Positions 25,901 to 33,656 of a DNA stretch of 64,000 bases are shown here, piece by piece; position 1 is the stretch's first letter, and the number at the start of each line of letters is the position of its first letter. The stretch spans positions 1-64,000 of the forward strand of contig NZ_JASNNW010000018.1 of assembly GCF_030165005.1 (NCBI RefSeq). Reading direction: 5' to 3'. The translations under genes and the position numbers were made by a program. The notes beneath the pieces were generated by a model. That model worked only from the letters and a program-made list of their open reading frames with translations. It was not told where the DNA came from and ran no database searches. Source of the stretch: Blastococcus capsensis (GTDB lineage Bacteria; Actinomycetota; Actinomycetes; Mycobacteriales; Geodermatophilaceae).

Positions 25901-27576
25901 AGGAAGACGCCGAACAGGCCGCGGTCGGGGATCGTCCCGCCACTGGTCACCGCCAGCCGCTGCGCACCGGCCCGGGCGGTGAGCGTGTCCGTGACGCGGT
26001 CCCAGGTGAGCCGCGGGCGCAGCTCGGCGAAGGCGTCGGACGGGTAGCGCCCGGCCAGCATGTCCAGGACGGCGTGCAGCGCCGACTCCGGCAGCGAGGA
26101 GAACGCCGCCGACCGGCGCACCAGGGTGCCGACCTCCTCGACGGTGCGCGGCCGCTCGGAGACGATGGCGACGATCTGCTGGGCGAGCACGTCGAGCGGG
26201 TTGCGCAGGTAACGGATCGACTCGATGGCGCCGGCCTTCATCCGCTCGGCGACCAGCGCGCACTGCACGAGGTCGCCCCGGTACTTGGGGAAGAGCACCC
26301 CCCGGCTCGCCGCCCCGACCTGGTGCCCGGCCCGGCCGACCCGCTGCAGGCCGCTGGCGACGGTGGGCGGCGCCTCCACCTGGACCACCAGGTCGACCGC
26401 CCCCATGTCGATGCCGAGCTCCAGGCTCGAGGTGGCGACGACGGCGGGCAGCCGCCCGGACTTCAGAGCCTCCTCGACGATCGCCCGCTGCTCGCGGGAG
26501 ACCGAACCGTGGTGAGCCGCAGCGACCGGCTCGACCGTCCCGGGTGTTCCCCCGCCTGACACGCCCTGGGTGCACATCAGCGCGGCCGCGTTGGTCCCGG
26601 GCGGCACGGTCTCGCCGGTGGCCCGCTCGTAGGCCAGCTCGTTGAGGCGGCTGGTCAGCCGCTCGGCCAGCCGCCGGGAGTTGGCGAACACGATCGTGCT
26701 GCGGTGGGCCTGCACCAGGTCGAGCACCCGCTCCTCGACCGCCGGCCAGATCGAGTTGCGCGGCTGGTGGCCGGCCGCCGAGCCCTCCAGCTCGCCGGTG
26801 GGCTGCCCGAGCTCGCTCATGTCCTCGATCGGGACGACGACGGAGAGGTCCCACTGCTTCGTCGATCCCGGGGCGACCACGTGCACGGGGCGGCCGCCGG
26901 CGAGGTAGGTGGAGACCTCCTCGATCGGCCGGACGGTGGCCGACAGGCCGATGCGCTGCGCCGGCCGCTCGAGCAGCTCGTCGAGCCGGTCGAGGGAGAC
27001 GGCCAGGTGCGCGCCGCGCTTGGAGTCGGTGACCGCGTGCACCTCGTCGACGATCACCGTCTCCACCCCGCGCAGCGCCTCCCGGGCGGCGCTGGTGAGC
27101 AGGAGGAACAGCGACTCGGGGGTGGTGATGAGGATGTCGGGCGGGCGGCGGGCGAAGGTTCGCCGCTCGTCGGCCGGCGTGTCGCCGGAGCGGATGCCCA
27201 CCCGGATCTCCGGGCGGGGGAGACCGAGCCGTGCGGCGGCCTGGCCGATGCCCGCCAGCGGTGCCCGCAGGTTCCGCTCGACGTCGACCGCCAGGGCCTT
27301 CAGCGGCGACACGTAGAGGACCCGGCAGCGCGTCCGCTCGTCGGCCGGTGGGGTGGCGGACAGCCGGTCGAGGGACCAGAGGAAGGCCGCGAGGGTCTTG
27401 CCCGAGCCGGTGGGCGCGACGACGAGCGCGTGGTCGCCGCTGCTGATCGCCTGCCAGGCGCCGTCCTGGGCCGCCGTCGGCCGCTCGAAGGCGCCGGTGA
27501 ACCACGCCCGGGTGGGCTCGGAGAACCGGGCCAGCGCACCCCGGCCGGGGGTGGGGGCGGACGCGCGGGCGGACAC
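22960..27576 (-). CDS. lhr: Large ATP-dependent helicase Lhr
   Basis: 1538 residues, the same size as E. coli Lhr. The N-terminal superfamily 2 helicase core has Q-motif RPTAAQDGAW, Walker A APTGSGKT, DEVH box VIVDEVHAVTDSKRG, motif III LSATVRP, and the C-terminal helicase motifs TSSLELGIDMGAVDLVVQVE and LQRVGRAGHQ. A winged helix and the long Lhr-specific C-terminal half (DUF4145/Lhr-CTD type) follow. It translocates on single-stranded DNA and unwinds duplexes, probably in repair. A longer frame extends to 28518, but GTG at 27574-27576 is the credible start; upstream residues are a shadow of the divergent MFS gene. Confidence 0.95.
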   Translation of the reverse strand: MSARASAPTPGRGALARFSEPTRAWFTGAFERPTAAQDGAWQAISSGDHALVVAPTGSGKTLAAFLWSLDRLSATPPADERTRCRVLYVSPLKALAVDVERNLRAPLAGIGQAAARLGLPRPEIRVGIRSGDTPADERRTFARRPPDILITTPESLFLLLTSAAREALRGVETVIVDEVHAVTDSKRGAHLAVSLDRLDELLERPAQRIGLSATVRPIEEVSTYLAGGRPVHVVAPGSTKQWDLSVVVPIEDMSELGQPTGELEGSAAGHQPRNSIWPAVEERVLDLVQAHRSTIVFANSRRLAERLTSRLNELAYERATGETVPPGTNAAALMCTQGVSGGGTPGTVEPVAAAHHGSVSREQRAIVEEALKSGRLPAVVATSSLELGIDMGAVDLVVQVEAPPTVASGLQRVGRAGHQVGAASRGVLFPKYRGDLVQCALVAERMKAGAIESIRYLRNPLDVLAQQIVAIVSERPRTVEEVGTLVRRSAAFSSLPESALHAVLDMLAGRYPSDAFAELRPRLTWDRVTDTLTARAGAQRLAVTSGGTIPDRGLFGVFLVGGEGPGGRRVGELDEEMVYESRVGDVFLLGSSSWRIEEITHDRVLVTPAPGQAGKMPFWHGDAPGRPLELGRALGAFLREVGSATPEAGLERARAAGLDEWGAANLAAYLAEQKAATGHLPDDRTLLVERFRDELGDWRLVVHSPFGAQVNAPWALVLAARLRERYGVDVAAMHSDDGIVLRLPETTGEPPEADLAVLDPDDVEREVTAEVGSSALFASRFRECAARALLLPRRDPRRRTPLWQQRQRAAQLLSVASEFASFPITLEAAREVLQDVYDVPGLIELMRDVRARRVRVADVQTETASPFAQSLLFGYVGQFLYEGDAPLAERRAQALALDTGLLAELLGRSELRELLDAEAMAEIEGELQRLPQQRHPRDVDGGGDLLRVVGDLTAAEAARRGLPQQWLDELVAARRALQVRIAGEERYVAIEDAGRLRDALGTALPVGVPEVFTEPVADPLGDLIGRYARTHGPFQPGEVAARLGLGVPVVTATVQRLTGTGRLVTGEFRPGGSGQEWCDADVLRSIRRRSLARLRQEVEPVPIGTLARFTPSWQSVGSRLRGADGVLAVVEQLAGALVPASALESLVLPSRVRDYSPAMLDELTSAGEVLWAGAGGLPGGDGWISLVPADLAPLLLPEQLETPAEGQPLLDLLAGGRAMFFRSLSDSLGATDDTALADLVWDLVWAGALTNDTLAPLRTRLGGGGTHRRPAAAPRVRLDRARAGRGRLGRPAMPTRTGPPTVAGRWSRLTEREPNATRRGTARAEALLERHGVLTRGAVMAEQVPGGFSAVYPVLRAFEDNGRARRGYFVETLGAAQFGTPGSVDRLRSFASPDRVPAGAVVLAATDPANVYGAALPWPDRSVPVDGDAVDLGEGTGATRKAAGHRAGRKAGALVVLVDGELVLYVERGGKTLLSWTEDEQLLKEAATALSGAVSAGALGRMVVQKADGASVHESTPLSQALQAAGFAATPRGLRLRG

Positions 27577-27663
27577 GAGGACAGTGTCCCCGCGGTGTAC
27601 GACACTTCGCTGGCCGGCGGCGGGGTCCGCCGTCCGAACCACCCGCAGGGGACAGGAGCGCAC

Positions 27664-28941
27664 GTGGCAGCGCCGCAGCAGATCGAGCCGGCGGTCGACG
27701 TCGCCCGTGTCCACCGCCGCACCGTCGGCGTCCTGAGCGGCGGAGTCGCCCTGGCCGGGCTCGGGGTCACCGTGGGCATCACCGCCGGCGGGTTGCTGGC
27801 CCGCGACGTCGCCGGTACCGACAGCGCCGCGGGGCTCGGCCAGACCGCCGGGGTGCTCGGTGCCGCCGTCCTCGCCGTGCCCCTGGCCCGGATCAGCGAC
27901 TCCGCCGGCCGGCGCACGGGTCTGGCGACCGGCTACGGCATCAGTGTCGTCGGTGCGGTGATCACCGTCCTGGCTGCCGCGGCGTCGTCCCTCGCGTTGC
28001 TGCTGGTCGGCCTGTTCCTCTTCGGGGCGGCAACGTCCGCCGGCCTGCAGTCCCGGTACGCCGCCGCCGACCTGGCGGAGCCCGAGCGGCGCGGCCGCGC
28101 GCTGGCGCTGGTCGTCTGGGCCACCACCATCGGTTCCGTGGTGGGCCCCAACCTCGCCGCACCGGGCGCGGAGCTGGGAGAGGCCCTCGGGCTGCCCGCC
28201 CTGGGCGGGGTGTTCGTCGTGTCGGCCGCGGTGTTCGCCCTCGTGGCCGTGGGTTTCCTCGCGCTGCTCCGACCGGATCCACTGCTGCTGGCCCGGCGTC
28301 TCGGTGGTGGGAGCGACGGCGTCCGGCCCCGGCACGCCACCGGGGCGGCGCTGCGGGTCGTCTGGGCGACGACGGCGGGGCGCCTGGGTCTCACGTCGGT
28401 CGTGGTGGCCCACTCGGTGATGGTCGGGGTCATGGTCATGACCCCGGTGCACATGGGCCATGCCGGCGGCCCCGACGACGCGGTGCTCCGGCTGGTGGGT
28501 CTGGTCATCAGCGTGCACGTGGCCGGCATGTACCTGTTCTCACCGCTGGTGGGCGTCCTCGCCGACCGGGTGGGTGCGCCTGCCGTCGTCGCGCTCGGTG
28601 GTCTGCTCCTGCTGGCCGCCGCGGCGGTGGCGGGCACGGCGGCACCGGCGGACTCGGTGCAGCTCGGGGTCGGCCTGCTGCTCCTGGGCCTGGGCTGGTC
28701 GTGCGGGCTCATCGCCGGTTCGACGCTGGTGACGGCGTCCGTGGGCGCGGAGCTGCGGCCGACCGCGCAGGGCGGGACCGACCTGCTCATGGGACTCGGC
28801 GCGGCGCTCGCCGGGGTCGTCGGCGGCCCGCTGCTCGCGTGGGGCGGGTTCGGCCTGGTGTCCGGCGTCTCGGCGGCCCTGGTGCTGCCGCTGGCCGCGG
28901 TGTGGGTGTCGGCGCGGTTCAGCGCCCGCGGTAGTTCCTGA
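27664..28941 (+). CDS. MFS transporter
   Basis: 425 residues with about 12 hydrophobic helices. A typical MFS loop 2-3 motif is present in modified form (ARISDSAGRRTGLATGY), and the mid-protein loop LLARRLGGGSDGVRPRHATG separates the two six-helix halves. The substrate is unknown; the family includes drug and metabolite exporters. GTG at 27664 follows ACAGGAG, a good ribosome site, 6-8 bp upstream. It is divergent from lhr, with about 90 bp between the starts. The last 23 bp overlap a small membrane peptide gene on the opposite strand. Confidence 0.85.
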   Translation: MAAPQQIEPAVDVARVHRRTVGVLSGGVALAGLGVTVGITAGGLLARDVAGTDSAAGLGQTAGVLGAAVLAVPLARISDSAGRRTGLATGYGISVVGAVITVLAAAASSLALLLVGLFLFGAATSAGLQSRYAAADLAEPERRGRALALVVWATTIGSVVGPNLAAPGAELGEALGLPALGGVFVVSAAVFALVAVGFLALLRPDPLLLARRLGGGSDGVRPRHATGAALRVVWATTAGRLGLTSVVVAHSVMVGVMVMTPVHMGHAGGPDDAVLRLVGLVISVHVAGMYLFSPLVGVLADRVGAPAVVALGGLLLLAAAAVAGTAAPADSVQLGVGLLLLGLGWSCGLIAGSTLVTASVGAELRPTAQGGTDLLMGLGAALAGVVGGPLLAWGGFGLVSGVSAALVLPLAAVWVSARFSARGSS

Positions 28942-29029
28942 TCAGCAGCACGATCGTCACGACCAGGAGCAGGACGATCGCCACCTGGCCGATGGTGTCC
29001 AGCTCCGAGGAACCGGTACCGGGGATCAC
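28919..29029 (-). CDS. 36-residue single-pass membrane protein
   Basis: GTG at 29027-29029 to TGA at 28919-28921 encodes about 36 residues: IPGTGSSELDTIG, then the hydrophobic helix QVAIVLLLVVTIVLLI and the positive end RNYRGR. This is the layout of a small N-out/C-in membrane peptide. It lies between convergent-looking MFS and divergent DUF3046 genes and overlaps the MFS 3' end by 23 bp. The coding composition (hydrophobic core with sharp charged end) argues for a real gene, but no homologue can be named. Confidence 0.5.
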   Translation of the reverse strand: MIPGTGSSELDTIGQVAIVLLLVVTIVLLIRNYRGR

Positions 29030-29122
29030 GCGGCCACTCTAGGAGGCGACAGCCCGGTCCGGGACCCACCCGGTCCCGGTGGACGACGCCGCGCCCGCGA
29101 TCCGGCGCGCTAGCGTCGAGGG

Positions 29123-29317
29123 GTGCGACTGCAGGAGTTCTGGTCCCGGCTCGACGGCCAGTTCGGGGCGATGCGCGCCCAGAGCGTGGCCCGCGACCAC
29201 GTCTTCGCCGCCCTCGGGGGTCGCACGGCGGCCGATGCGATCGAGGCGGGCGTGCCGGTGCGGAAGGTGTGGCTGGCCGTCTGCGAGGCGTTCGACGTGC
29301 CCGCCAAGGAGCGCTGA
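29123..29317 (+). CDS. DUF3046 protein
   Basis: 64 residues, RLQEFWSRLDGQFG...GGRTAADAIEAGVPVRKVWLAVCEAFDVPAKER. This is the DUF3046 family, small actinobacterial proteins nearly always encoded just upstream of recA (Rv2738c position in M. tuberculosis). The function is unknown. The start is GTG at 29123, preceded by the purine-rich CGAGGG. Confidence 0.9.
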   Translation: MRLQEFWSRLDGQFGAMRAQSVARDHVFAALGGRTAADAIEAGVPVRKVWLAVCEAFDVPAKER

Positions 29318-29356
29318 GTCCCGGGCGTCGCGAGGACCGGCGTGTCGACCTGGCGA

Positions 29357-29372
29357 TCGAACAGGTGTTCGT
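29357..29372 (+). promoter_or_regulatory. SOS box (LexA operator) of recA
   Basis: TCGAACAGGTGTTCGT matches the actinobacterial SOS consensus TCGAAC-N4-GTTCGA at 11 of 12 fixed positions. It lies about 120 bp upstream of the recA ATG and just after DUF3046. LexA is encoded in this window at 54 kb. The same sequence class controls mycobacterial recA. Confidence 0.9.
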
Positions 29373-29492
29373 CCTACTGTGGCATCCACAGGGCGGCCGA
29401 TCTTCCACACTCCGCCCGGAATCCGAAAACTGTCGGTGCCTCGCCCTAGCGTCGGTCCCGACCCGCTTCTCGCGAACCGAAGGTGACGCACC

Positions 29493-30530
29493 ATGGCAGC
29501 AACGCTCGACCGCGACAAGGCCCTCGACATGGCCCTCGCCCAGATCGACAAGCAGTTCGGCAAGGGCTCGGTCATGCGGCTGGGCGACAGCCCCGAGGTG
29601 GCCATCAAGGTCATCCCGACCGGCTCGATCGCCCTCGACATCGCCCTGGGCATCGGCGGGCTGCCGCGTGGCCGGGTCGTCGAGGTCTACGGGCCGGAGT
29701 CCTCCGGTAAGACCACGGTGGCCCTGCACGCGGTCGCCAACGCCCAGGCCGCCGGCGGCATCGCCGCCTTCATCGACGCCGAGCACGCCCTCGACCCGGA
29801 GTACGCCCGCGCCATCGGCGTGGACACCGACGCCCTCCTGGTCAGCCAGCCCGACACCGGTGAGCAGGCCCTCGAGATCGCCGACATGCTGATCCGCTCC
29901 GGCGCGCTCGACGTCATCGTCATCGACTCGGTGGCGGCGCTCGTGCCGCGCGCCGAGATCGAGGGCGAGATGGGTGACAGCCACGTCGGTCTGCAGGCCC
30001 GGCTGATGAGCCAGGCGCTGCGGAAGATCACCGGCGCGCTGAGCAACTCCGGCACGACGGCGATCTTCATCAACCAGCTGCGCGAGAAGGTGGGCGTCGT
30101 CTACGGCTCGCCGGAGGTCACCACCGGTGGCCGCGCGCTGAAGTTCTACTCGTCCGTGCGGCTCGACGTCCGCCGCATCGAGACCCTGAAGCAGGGCACC
30201 GACGCGATCGGTAGCCGCACCCGCATCAAGGTCGTCAAGAACAAGGTCGCCGCGCCGTTCAAGCAGGCCGAGCTCGACATCCTCTGGGGCCAGGGCTTCA
30301 GCCGTGAGGGCGGCATCGTCGACGCCGGTGTCGAGCAGGGCTTCGTGAAGAAGTCCGGCGCTTGGTACACCTACGAGGGCGACCAGCTCGGCCAGGGCAA
30401 GGAGAACGTCCGCAACTTCCTGCGGGACAACCCCGACCTCGCCGACGAGATCGAGAAGAAGGTCAAGGAGAAGCTGGGCATCGGCCCGACGCTGGACGCC
30501 CCGGCACCGGTCGACGCGCCCGACTTCTGA
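29493..30530 (+). CDS. recA: Recombinase RecA
   Basis: 345 residues, no intein. It forms ATP-dependent filaments on single-stranded DNA for strand exchange and triggers LexA self-cleavage. Walker A is G67-PESSGK-T74, Walker [13 protein letters not shown]-type ([24 protein letters not shown]), and loop L2 [25 protein letters not shown] is intact. The ATG at 29493 follows GAACCGAAGGTGACGCACC. The upstream SOS box predicts damage induction. recX follows after 4 bp. Confidence 0.99.
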   Translation: MAATLDRDKALDMALAQIDKQFGKGSVMRLGDSPEVAIKVIPTGSIALDIALGIGGLPRGRVVEVYGPESSGKTTVALHAVANAQAAGGIAAFIDAEHALDPEYARAIGVDTDALLVSQPDTGEQALEIADMLIRSGALDVIVIDSVAALVPRAEIEGEMGDSHVGLQARLMSQALRKITGALSNSGTTAIFINQLREKVGVVYGSPEVTTGGRALKFYSSVRLDVRRIETLKQGTDAIGSRTRIKVVKNKVAAPFKQAELDILWGQGFSREGGIVDAGVEQGFVKKSGAWYTYEGDQLGQGKENVRNFLRDNPDLADEIEKKVKEKLGIGPTLDAPAPVDAPDF

Positions 30531-30534
30531 CCCG

Positions 30535-31188
30535 GTGCTCGACGATCGGGCGTCGAACCGTCGGCGCGGCCCCGGCACCGCCCGGGCCGGCCGGCGGTCG
30601 GGGGCGACCGGGAGCGACGATCCCCTGACCCCGGACGTCGCCCCCGGTTCCTCCGAGGACGAAGCGGGCGACCCCGAGCAGGTCGCCCGGGCCCTCTGCC
30701 TGCGGGCGCTGACCGGCGCCCCCAAGACCCGGCAGCAGCTCGCCGATCTGCTGGCCGGACGAGGGGTGCCGGACGAGGCGGCCGAGGCCGTGCTCGACCG
30801 GTTCACTGATGTCGGGCTGATCGATGACGCGGCGTTCGCCCGCGCCTGGGTGAGCAGCCGGCAGGCCGGGCGCGGGCTGGCCCGCCGGGCGCTCGCGGCT
30901 GAACTGCGGGCCAAGGGCGTGGACCCCGAGACGGCCGCAGAGGCGGTGCAGGTCGTCGATGACGACGACGAGCGCGAGGCCGCCCGCCGGCTGGTGGAGC
31001 GGCGCGCCCGTGGGATGGGCAGGCTGGATCGAGCGACGGCCGCCCGGCGGCTGATCGGGATGCTGGCGCGCAAGGGCTACAACGGCGGGCTGGCGGCGGC
31101 AGTGGTCCGGGAGGCGCTGGACGAGGCCGACCTCGCCGGGGACGCCGACGACGTCCCGGAGTTCGACGAGGACAGCGCGCTGCCCTGA
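30535..31188 (+). CDS. recX: Regulatory protein RecX
   Basis: 217 residues. RecX binds RecA filaments and limits recombinase activity. Three-helix RecX repeats are visible from about residue 50: ALCLRALTGAPKTRQQLADLLAGRGVPDEAAEAVLDRFTDVGLIDDAAFARAWVSSRQ, then RGLARRALAAELRAKGVDPETA. The first ~45 residues are a disordered Pro/Arg/Gly leader common in actinobacteria. GTG at 30535 lies 4 bp after recA, so the two are cotranscribed. A strong hairpin follows. Confidence 0.93.
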   Translation: MLDDRASNRRRGPGTARAGRRSGATGSDDPLTPDVAPGSSEDEAGDPEQVARALCLRALTGAPKTRQQLADLLAGRGVPDEAAEAVLDRFTDVGLIDDAAFARAWVSSRQAGRGLARRALAAELRAKGVDPETAAEAVQVVDDDDEREAARRLVERRARGMGRLDRATAARRLIGMLARKGYNGGLAAAVVREALDEADLAGDADDVPEFDEDSALP

Positions 31189-31232
31189 GAAGTTCGCGGG
31201 TGCCCGCTGGCTCGGAGGTGCCCGGACGCGCC

Positions 31233-31265
31233 GCAGGGACCGGTCCGGATCGGACCGGTCCCTGC
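31233..31265. terminator. Perfect 15-bp hairpin between recX and convergent gene
   Basis: GCAGGGACCGGTCCG (31233-31247) pairs without mismatch with CGGACCGGTCCCTGC (31251-31265) around the 3-nt loop GAT. It lies between the stops of convergent genes and should act in both directions. There is no clear U-tract. Confidence 0.8.
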
Positions 31266-31290
31266 TGGTGTCACGGTGGTCAGCCGGTGG

Positions 31291-31893
31291 TCAGCCGGTG
31301 GCCAGCCACGCCGTCACGTCGACCGCCAGGCCGTCCGGCGCATCCGGGTCGGGCACGAGCCAGGCCGGGTCCCGGAGCTGGCCGCTGGCGAGCCAGCGGG
31401 TGATCTCCTCGCCCAGCCCCTGCGACGAGGTGCCGGGGCGGCGACGTTCCCCGATGAAGGTCAGGTCCGCCTCCGTGCCGTCGACGTAGCGGAACACCAC
31501 CCGGCAACGGGAACGGCGGTGCCGGGCCGGCGGCACGACCTCCCGGACGAGAGCGTTGTCGGCTCCGGCGGCCTCGGCGAACGCCGGGCCGGCCGCCCGC
31601 AGCCGGGCGACGAAAGCCTGGCCGGCATCGATGCGGGCGATGGCGTCCAGGGCGCCGGAGGTCGCCGGCTCGGCCACGGCGTCGACCTGGGCGTCGACCT
31701 GGGCGTCGACCTCGGGTTCGACGGGGGTGCTCGAGTCGAGCGCGATCGTGGGGACGACAGCGACCGTCTCGGCGGCCGTGATGGTGCCGACCGTGGCGGG
31801 CGTGATCGTCTCGGCGGCGGCCCGGGGGACCGGGGGCAGGTTGCGGCGCCCCACCGCGTGCATCGTCTCCATCGTGACGATCAGTCTCGCCAC
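31291..31893 (-). CDS. Hypothetical protein with VDAQ tandem repeat
   Basis: 200 residues, not recognised. The N-terminal half is Ala/Thr/Val rich and disordered-looking, with three tandem copies of a 12-bp unit (31679-31714) encoding VDAQ. The C-terminal half (VVFRYVDGTEADLTFIGERRRPGTSSQGLGEEITRWLASGQL, then DPAWLVPDPDAPDGLAVDVTAWLATG) looks like a compact alpha/beta domain. A second start candidate lies 11 codons in (MHAVGRRN). It is downstream of the amino-acid transporter genes on the same strand. Confidence 0.6.
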   Translation of the reverse strand: MARLIVTMETMHAVGRRNLPPVPRAAAETITPATVGTITAAETVAVVPTIALDSSTPVEPEVDAQVDAQVDAVAEPATSGALDAIARIDAGQAFVARLRAAGPAFAEAAGADNALVREVVPPARHRRSRCRVVFRYVDGTEADLTFIGERRRPGTSSQGLGEEITRWLASGQLRDPAWLVPDPDAPDGLAVDVTAWLATG

Positions 31894-31950
31894 GGTCCCC
31901 CGACGGAGTGCCCGTGACTCGCGGGCTGGGTCAGATGGGGCGGACGGGTA

Positions 31951-32859
31951 TCAGCGCGGGGCTCCCACGCCGCCGCCACCCTGCCCCATCTGCACGTCGA
32001 CGGGCTCCTCCACCTGCTCGGTCGCCGCCGTCTTGGCGCTGCGGGCCGTGCGCTTCTCCACGTACCGCGCGAGCTGGGACAGCAGCACGTTCACGACGAT
32101 GTAGATCAGGCCGGCTGCGACGTAGAGCTGGAACGTGTAGAGATCGCCGAAGCGGAAGTTGAAGAACTCGACGAGCGCGCGGGCCTGCCGGAGCAGCTCC
32201 AGGTAACCCACGATGAAGCCCAGCGAGCTGTCCTTGAGCAGGACCACGAGCTGGGCCACCAGCACCGGCAGCATGCGCCGGACGGCCTGCGGCAGCAGGA
32301 CGAGGGTCATCACCTGGGTCTTGCGCATGCCGAGGGCGAAGGCGGCCTCGCGCTGGCCACGGTCGACCGACAGGATGCCCGCCCGGAAGATCTCGGCGAG
32401 CACGGCCATGTTGTAGAGGGTCAGGCCGATCGCCAGGGCGCGGAAGGCGGTCATCGGCACGCCCACGGTGGGCAGGAAGAGGAACGCGAAGAGGATCAGC
32501 ACCAGCAGCGGCACGGCGCGGAAGAACTCGATGATCGCCGTCACCGGGATCCGGACCCAGATGTGGTCGGAGAGCCGCCCGGCTGCGAGCAGAGCCCCCA
32601 GCAGCGTGGCCGCCACCATGCCGACGGCCGCCACCTCGAGCGTGTTGAGCAGCGCCTCGCCGAGTGCCTGGGGAACGCCGGCGCGCAGGTCGAACAGCAC
32701 GGCCCAGCGGGCCGGGTCGAGCTGGCCGTTGATGCCCAGCCGCCACAGGGCGAGGCCGACGAGCGCGGCGATCAGCAGGCCACCGAGGACGGTGCCGATC
32801 CGCTGCCGCCGGCGTGCCCGGGGGCCGGGCAGGTCGAACAGGACGGTGGAGGTGCTCAT
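31951..32859 (-). CDS. Glutamate/polar amino-acid ABC transporter permease (GluD-like)
   Basis: 302 residues of the HisM/GlnP permease family with about five membrane helices and a ~40-residue N-terminal extension. The EAA loop interacting with the ATPase reads REAAFALGMRKTQVMTLVLLPQAVRRMLP. The C-terminal tail (EKRTARSAKTAATEQ onward) is cytoplasmic and low complexity. The ATG at 32857-32859 overlaps the stop of the other permease by 4 bp (ATGA). With gluC-, gluB- and gluA-like genes upstream it forms a complete importer. In corynebacteria gluABCD imports glutamate. Confidence 0.9.
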   Translation of the reverse strand: MSTSTVLFDLPGPRARRRQRIGTVLGGLLIAALVGLALWRLGINGQLDPARWAVLFDLRAGVPQALGEALLNTLEVAAVGMVAATLLGALLAAGRLSDHIWVRIPVTAIIEFFRAVPLLVLILFAFLFLPTVGVPMTAFRALAIGLTLYNMAVLAEIFRAGILSVDRGQREAAFALGMRKTQVMTLVLLPQAVRRMLPVLVAQLVVLLKDSSLGFIVGYLELLRQARALVEFFNFRFGDLYTFQLYVAAGLIYIVVNVLLSQLARYVEKRTARSAKTAATEQVEEPVDVQMGQGGGGVGAPR

Positions 32860-33506
32860 CGGACGATCGCCACCCGGGTCTCGATCGCCCGGAACGCCCA
32901 CGCGGAGGGCAGCGTGATGACGAGGTAGCCCAGGACGATCGCGAAGAAGACCATGAGGATCTGGTCGGCGTTGACGTTGGCCAGCCGCTGCAGCGCGGCG
33001 GTGAGGTCGGTGACGGCGAAGCCCGCGGCGATGGAGGTGTTCTTCGCCAGCGCGATCCACACGTTGCCCAGGGGTGGCACCACGGTGCGGAATGCCTGCG
33101 GCAGCACGACGGTGCGCAGGCTCTGCCCGAAGTCCAGCCCGATGGCGCGGGCTGCCTCGGCCTGGCCGGTGGGCACCGCGTTGATCCCCGACCGCAGCGC
33201 CTCGGCGACGAAGGCCGCGGTGTACAGGCCCAGGGCGGCGACCGCGGCGATGAACCGGCTGGGGAACTGCAGGTCGATCTCGACGATGCCGAAGAACAGG
33301 AAGAAGAAGACGACGGTCAGCGGGGTGTTCCGGAAGACCTCGACGTAGAAGGTGGCCAGTCCGCGCAGCGTCGGGGCCGGGCTCACCCGCATGCCGGCGA
33401 GGATCGTGCCCAGCACCAGCGCGAAGAGCCCGCTGGCGACGGCCAGCGACAGCGTCGTCAGGAAGGCGCTGCGCAGCAGCGGGAAGTTGTCGATCAGGAA
33501 CTGCAC
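32856..33506 (-). CDS. Glutamate/polar amino-acid ABC transporter permease (GluC-like)
   Basis: 216 residues with about five hydrophobic helices (FLTTLSLAVASGLFALVLGTIL, PLTVVFFFLFFGIV and others). The EAA loop is AEAARAIGLDFGQSLRTVVLPQAFRTVVPPL. It pairs with the GluD-like permease encoded directly downstream with a 4-bp overlap. The start ATG lies beyond the poly-G/C region, with GGAAGGAGG about 5-10 bp upstream on the coding strand, a strong ribosome site. Confidence 0.92.
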   Translation of the reverse strand: MQFLIDNFPLLRSAFLTTLSLAVASGLFALVLGTILAGMRVSPAPTLRGLATFYVEVFRNTPLTVVFFFLFFGIVEIDLQFPSRFIAAVAALGLYTAAFVAEALRSGINAVPTGQAEAARAIGLDFGQSLRTVVLPQAFRTVVPPLGNVWIALAKNTSIAAGFAVTDLTAALQRLANVNADQILMVFFAIVLGYLVITLPSAWAFRAIETRVAIVR

Positions 33507-33536
33507 CGTGCCTCCTTCCGAGGTCCGGACGGGAGC

Positions 33537-33650
33537 GGCGGGGGCGCGGGGGGGGGGGGCCCCCCCCCCCCGCCCCCCCCCCCGCGCAGAGCCGGGGGCC
33601 CCCCGGGGGGGGGGGGGGGGGGGCGCCCCCCCCCCCCCCCCCCCCCCCGC
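33537..33650. repeat. Poly-G/poly-C low-complexity stretch between binding-protein and permease genes
   Basis: About 110 bp consist almost only of G and C runs, several longer than 10 bases, with G-tracts facing C-tracts. Natural hairpins between periplasmic-binding and permease genes are common and set unequal expression. A very stable GC hairpin that was misread or mis-assembled would give this pattern. The exact base count should not be trusted. No coding sense is present. Confidence 0.85.
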
Positions 33651-33656
33651 CGGCGA

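Noticed and set aside
27577-28518. N-terminal extension of Lhr by 314 codons
   Set aside because: The extra residues are low-complexity His/Gln/Gly text from the antisense strand of the MFS gene; Lhr family length fits the start at 27576.
27933-31073. 1046-codon minus-strand frame across recA and recX
   Set aside because: It is the antisense shadow of the MFS, DUF3046, recA and recX genes with abnormal composition.
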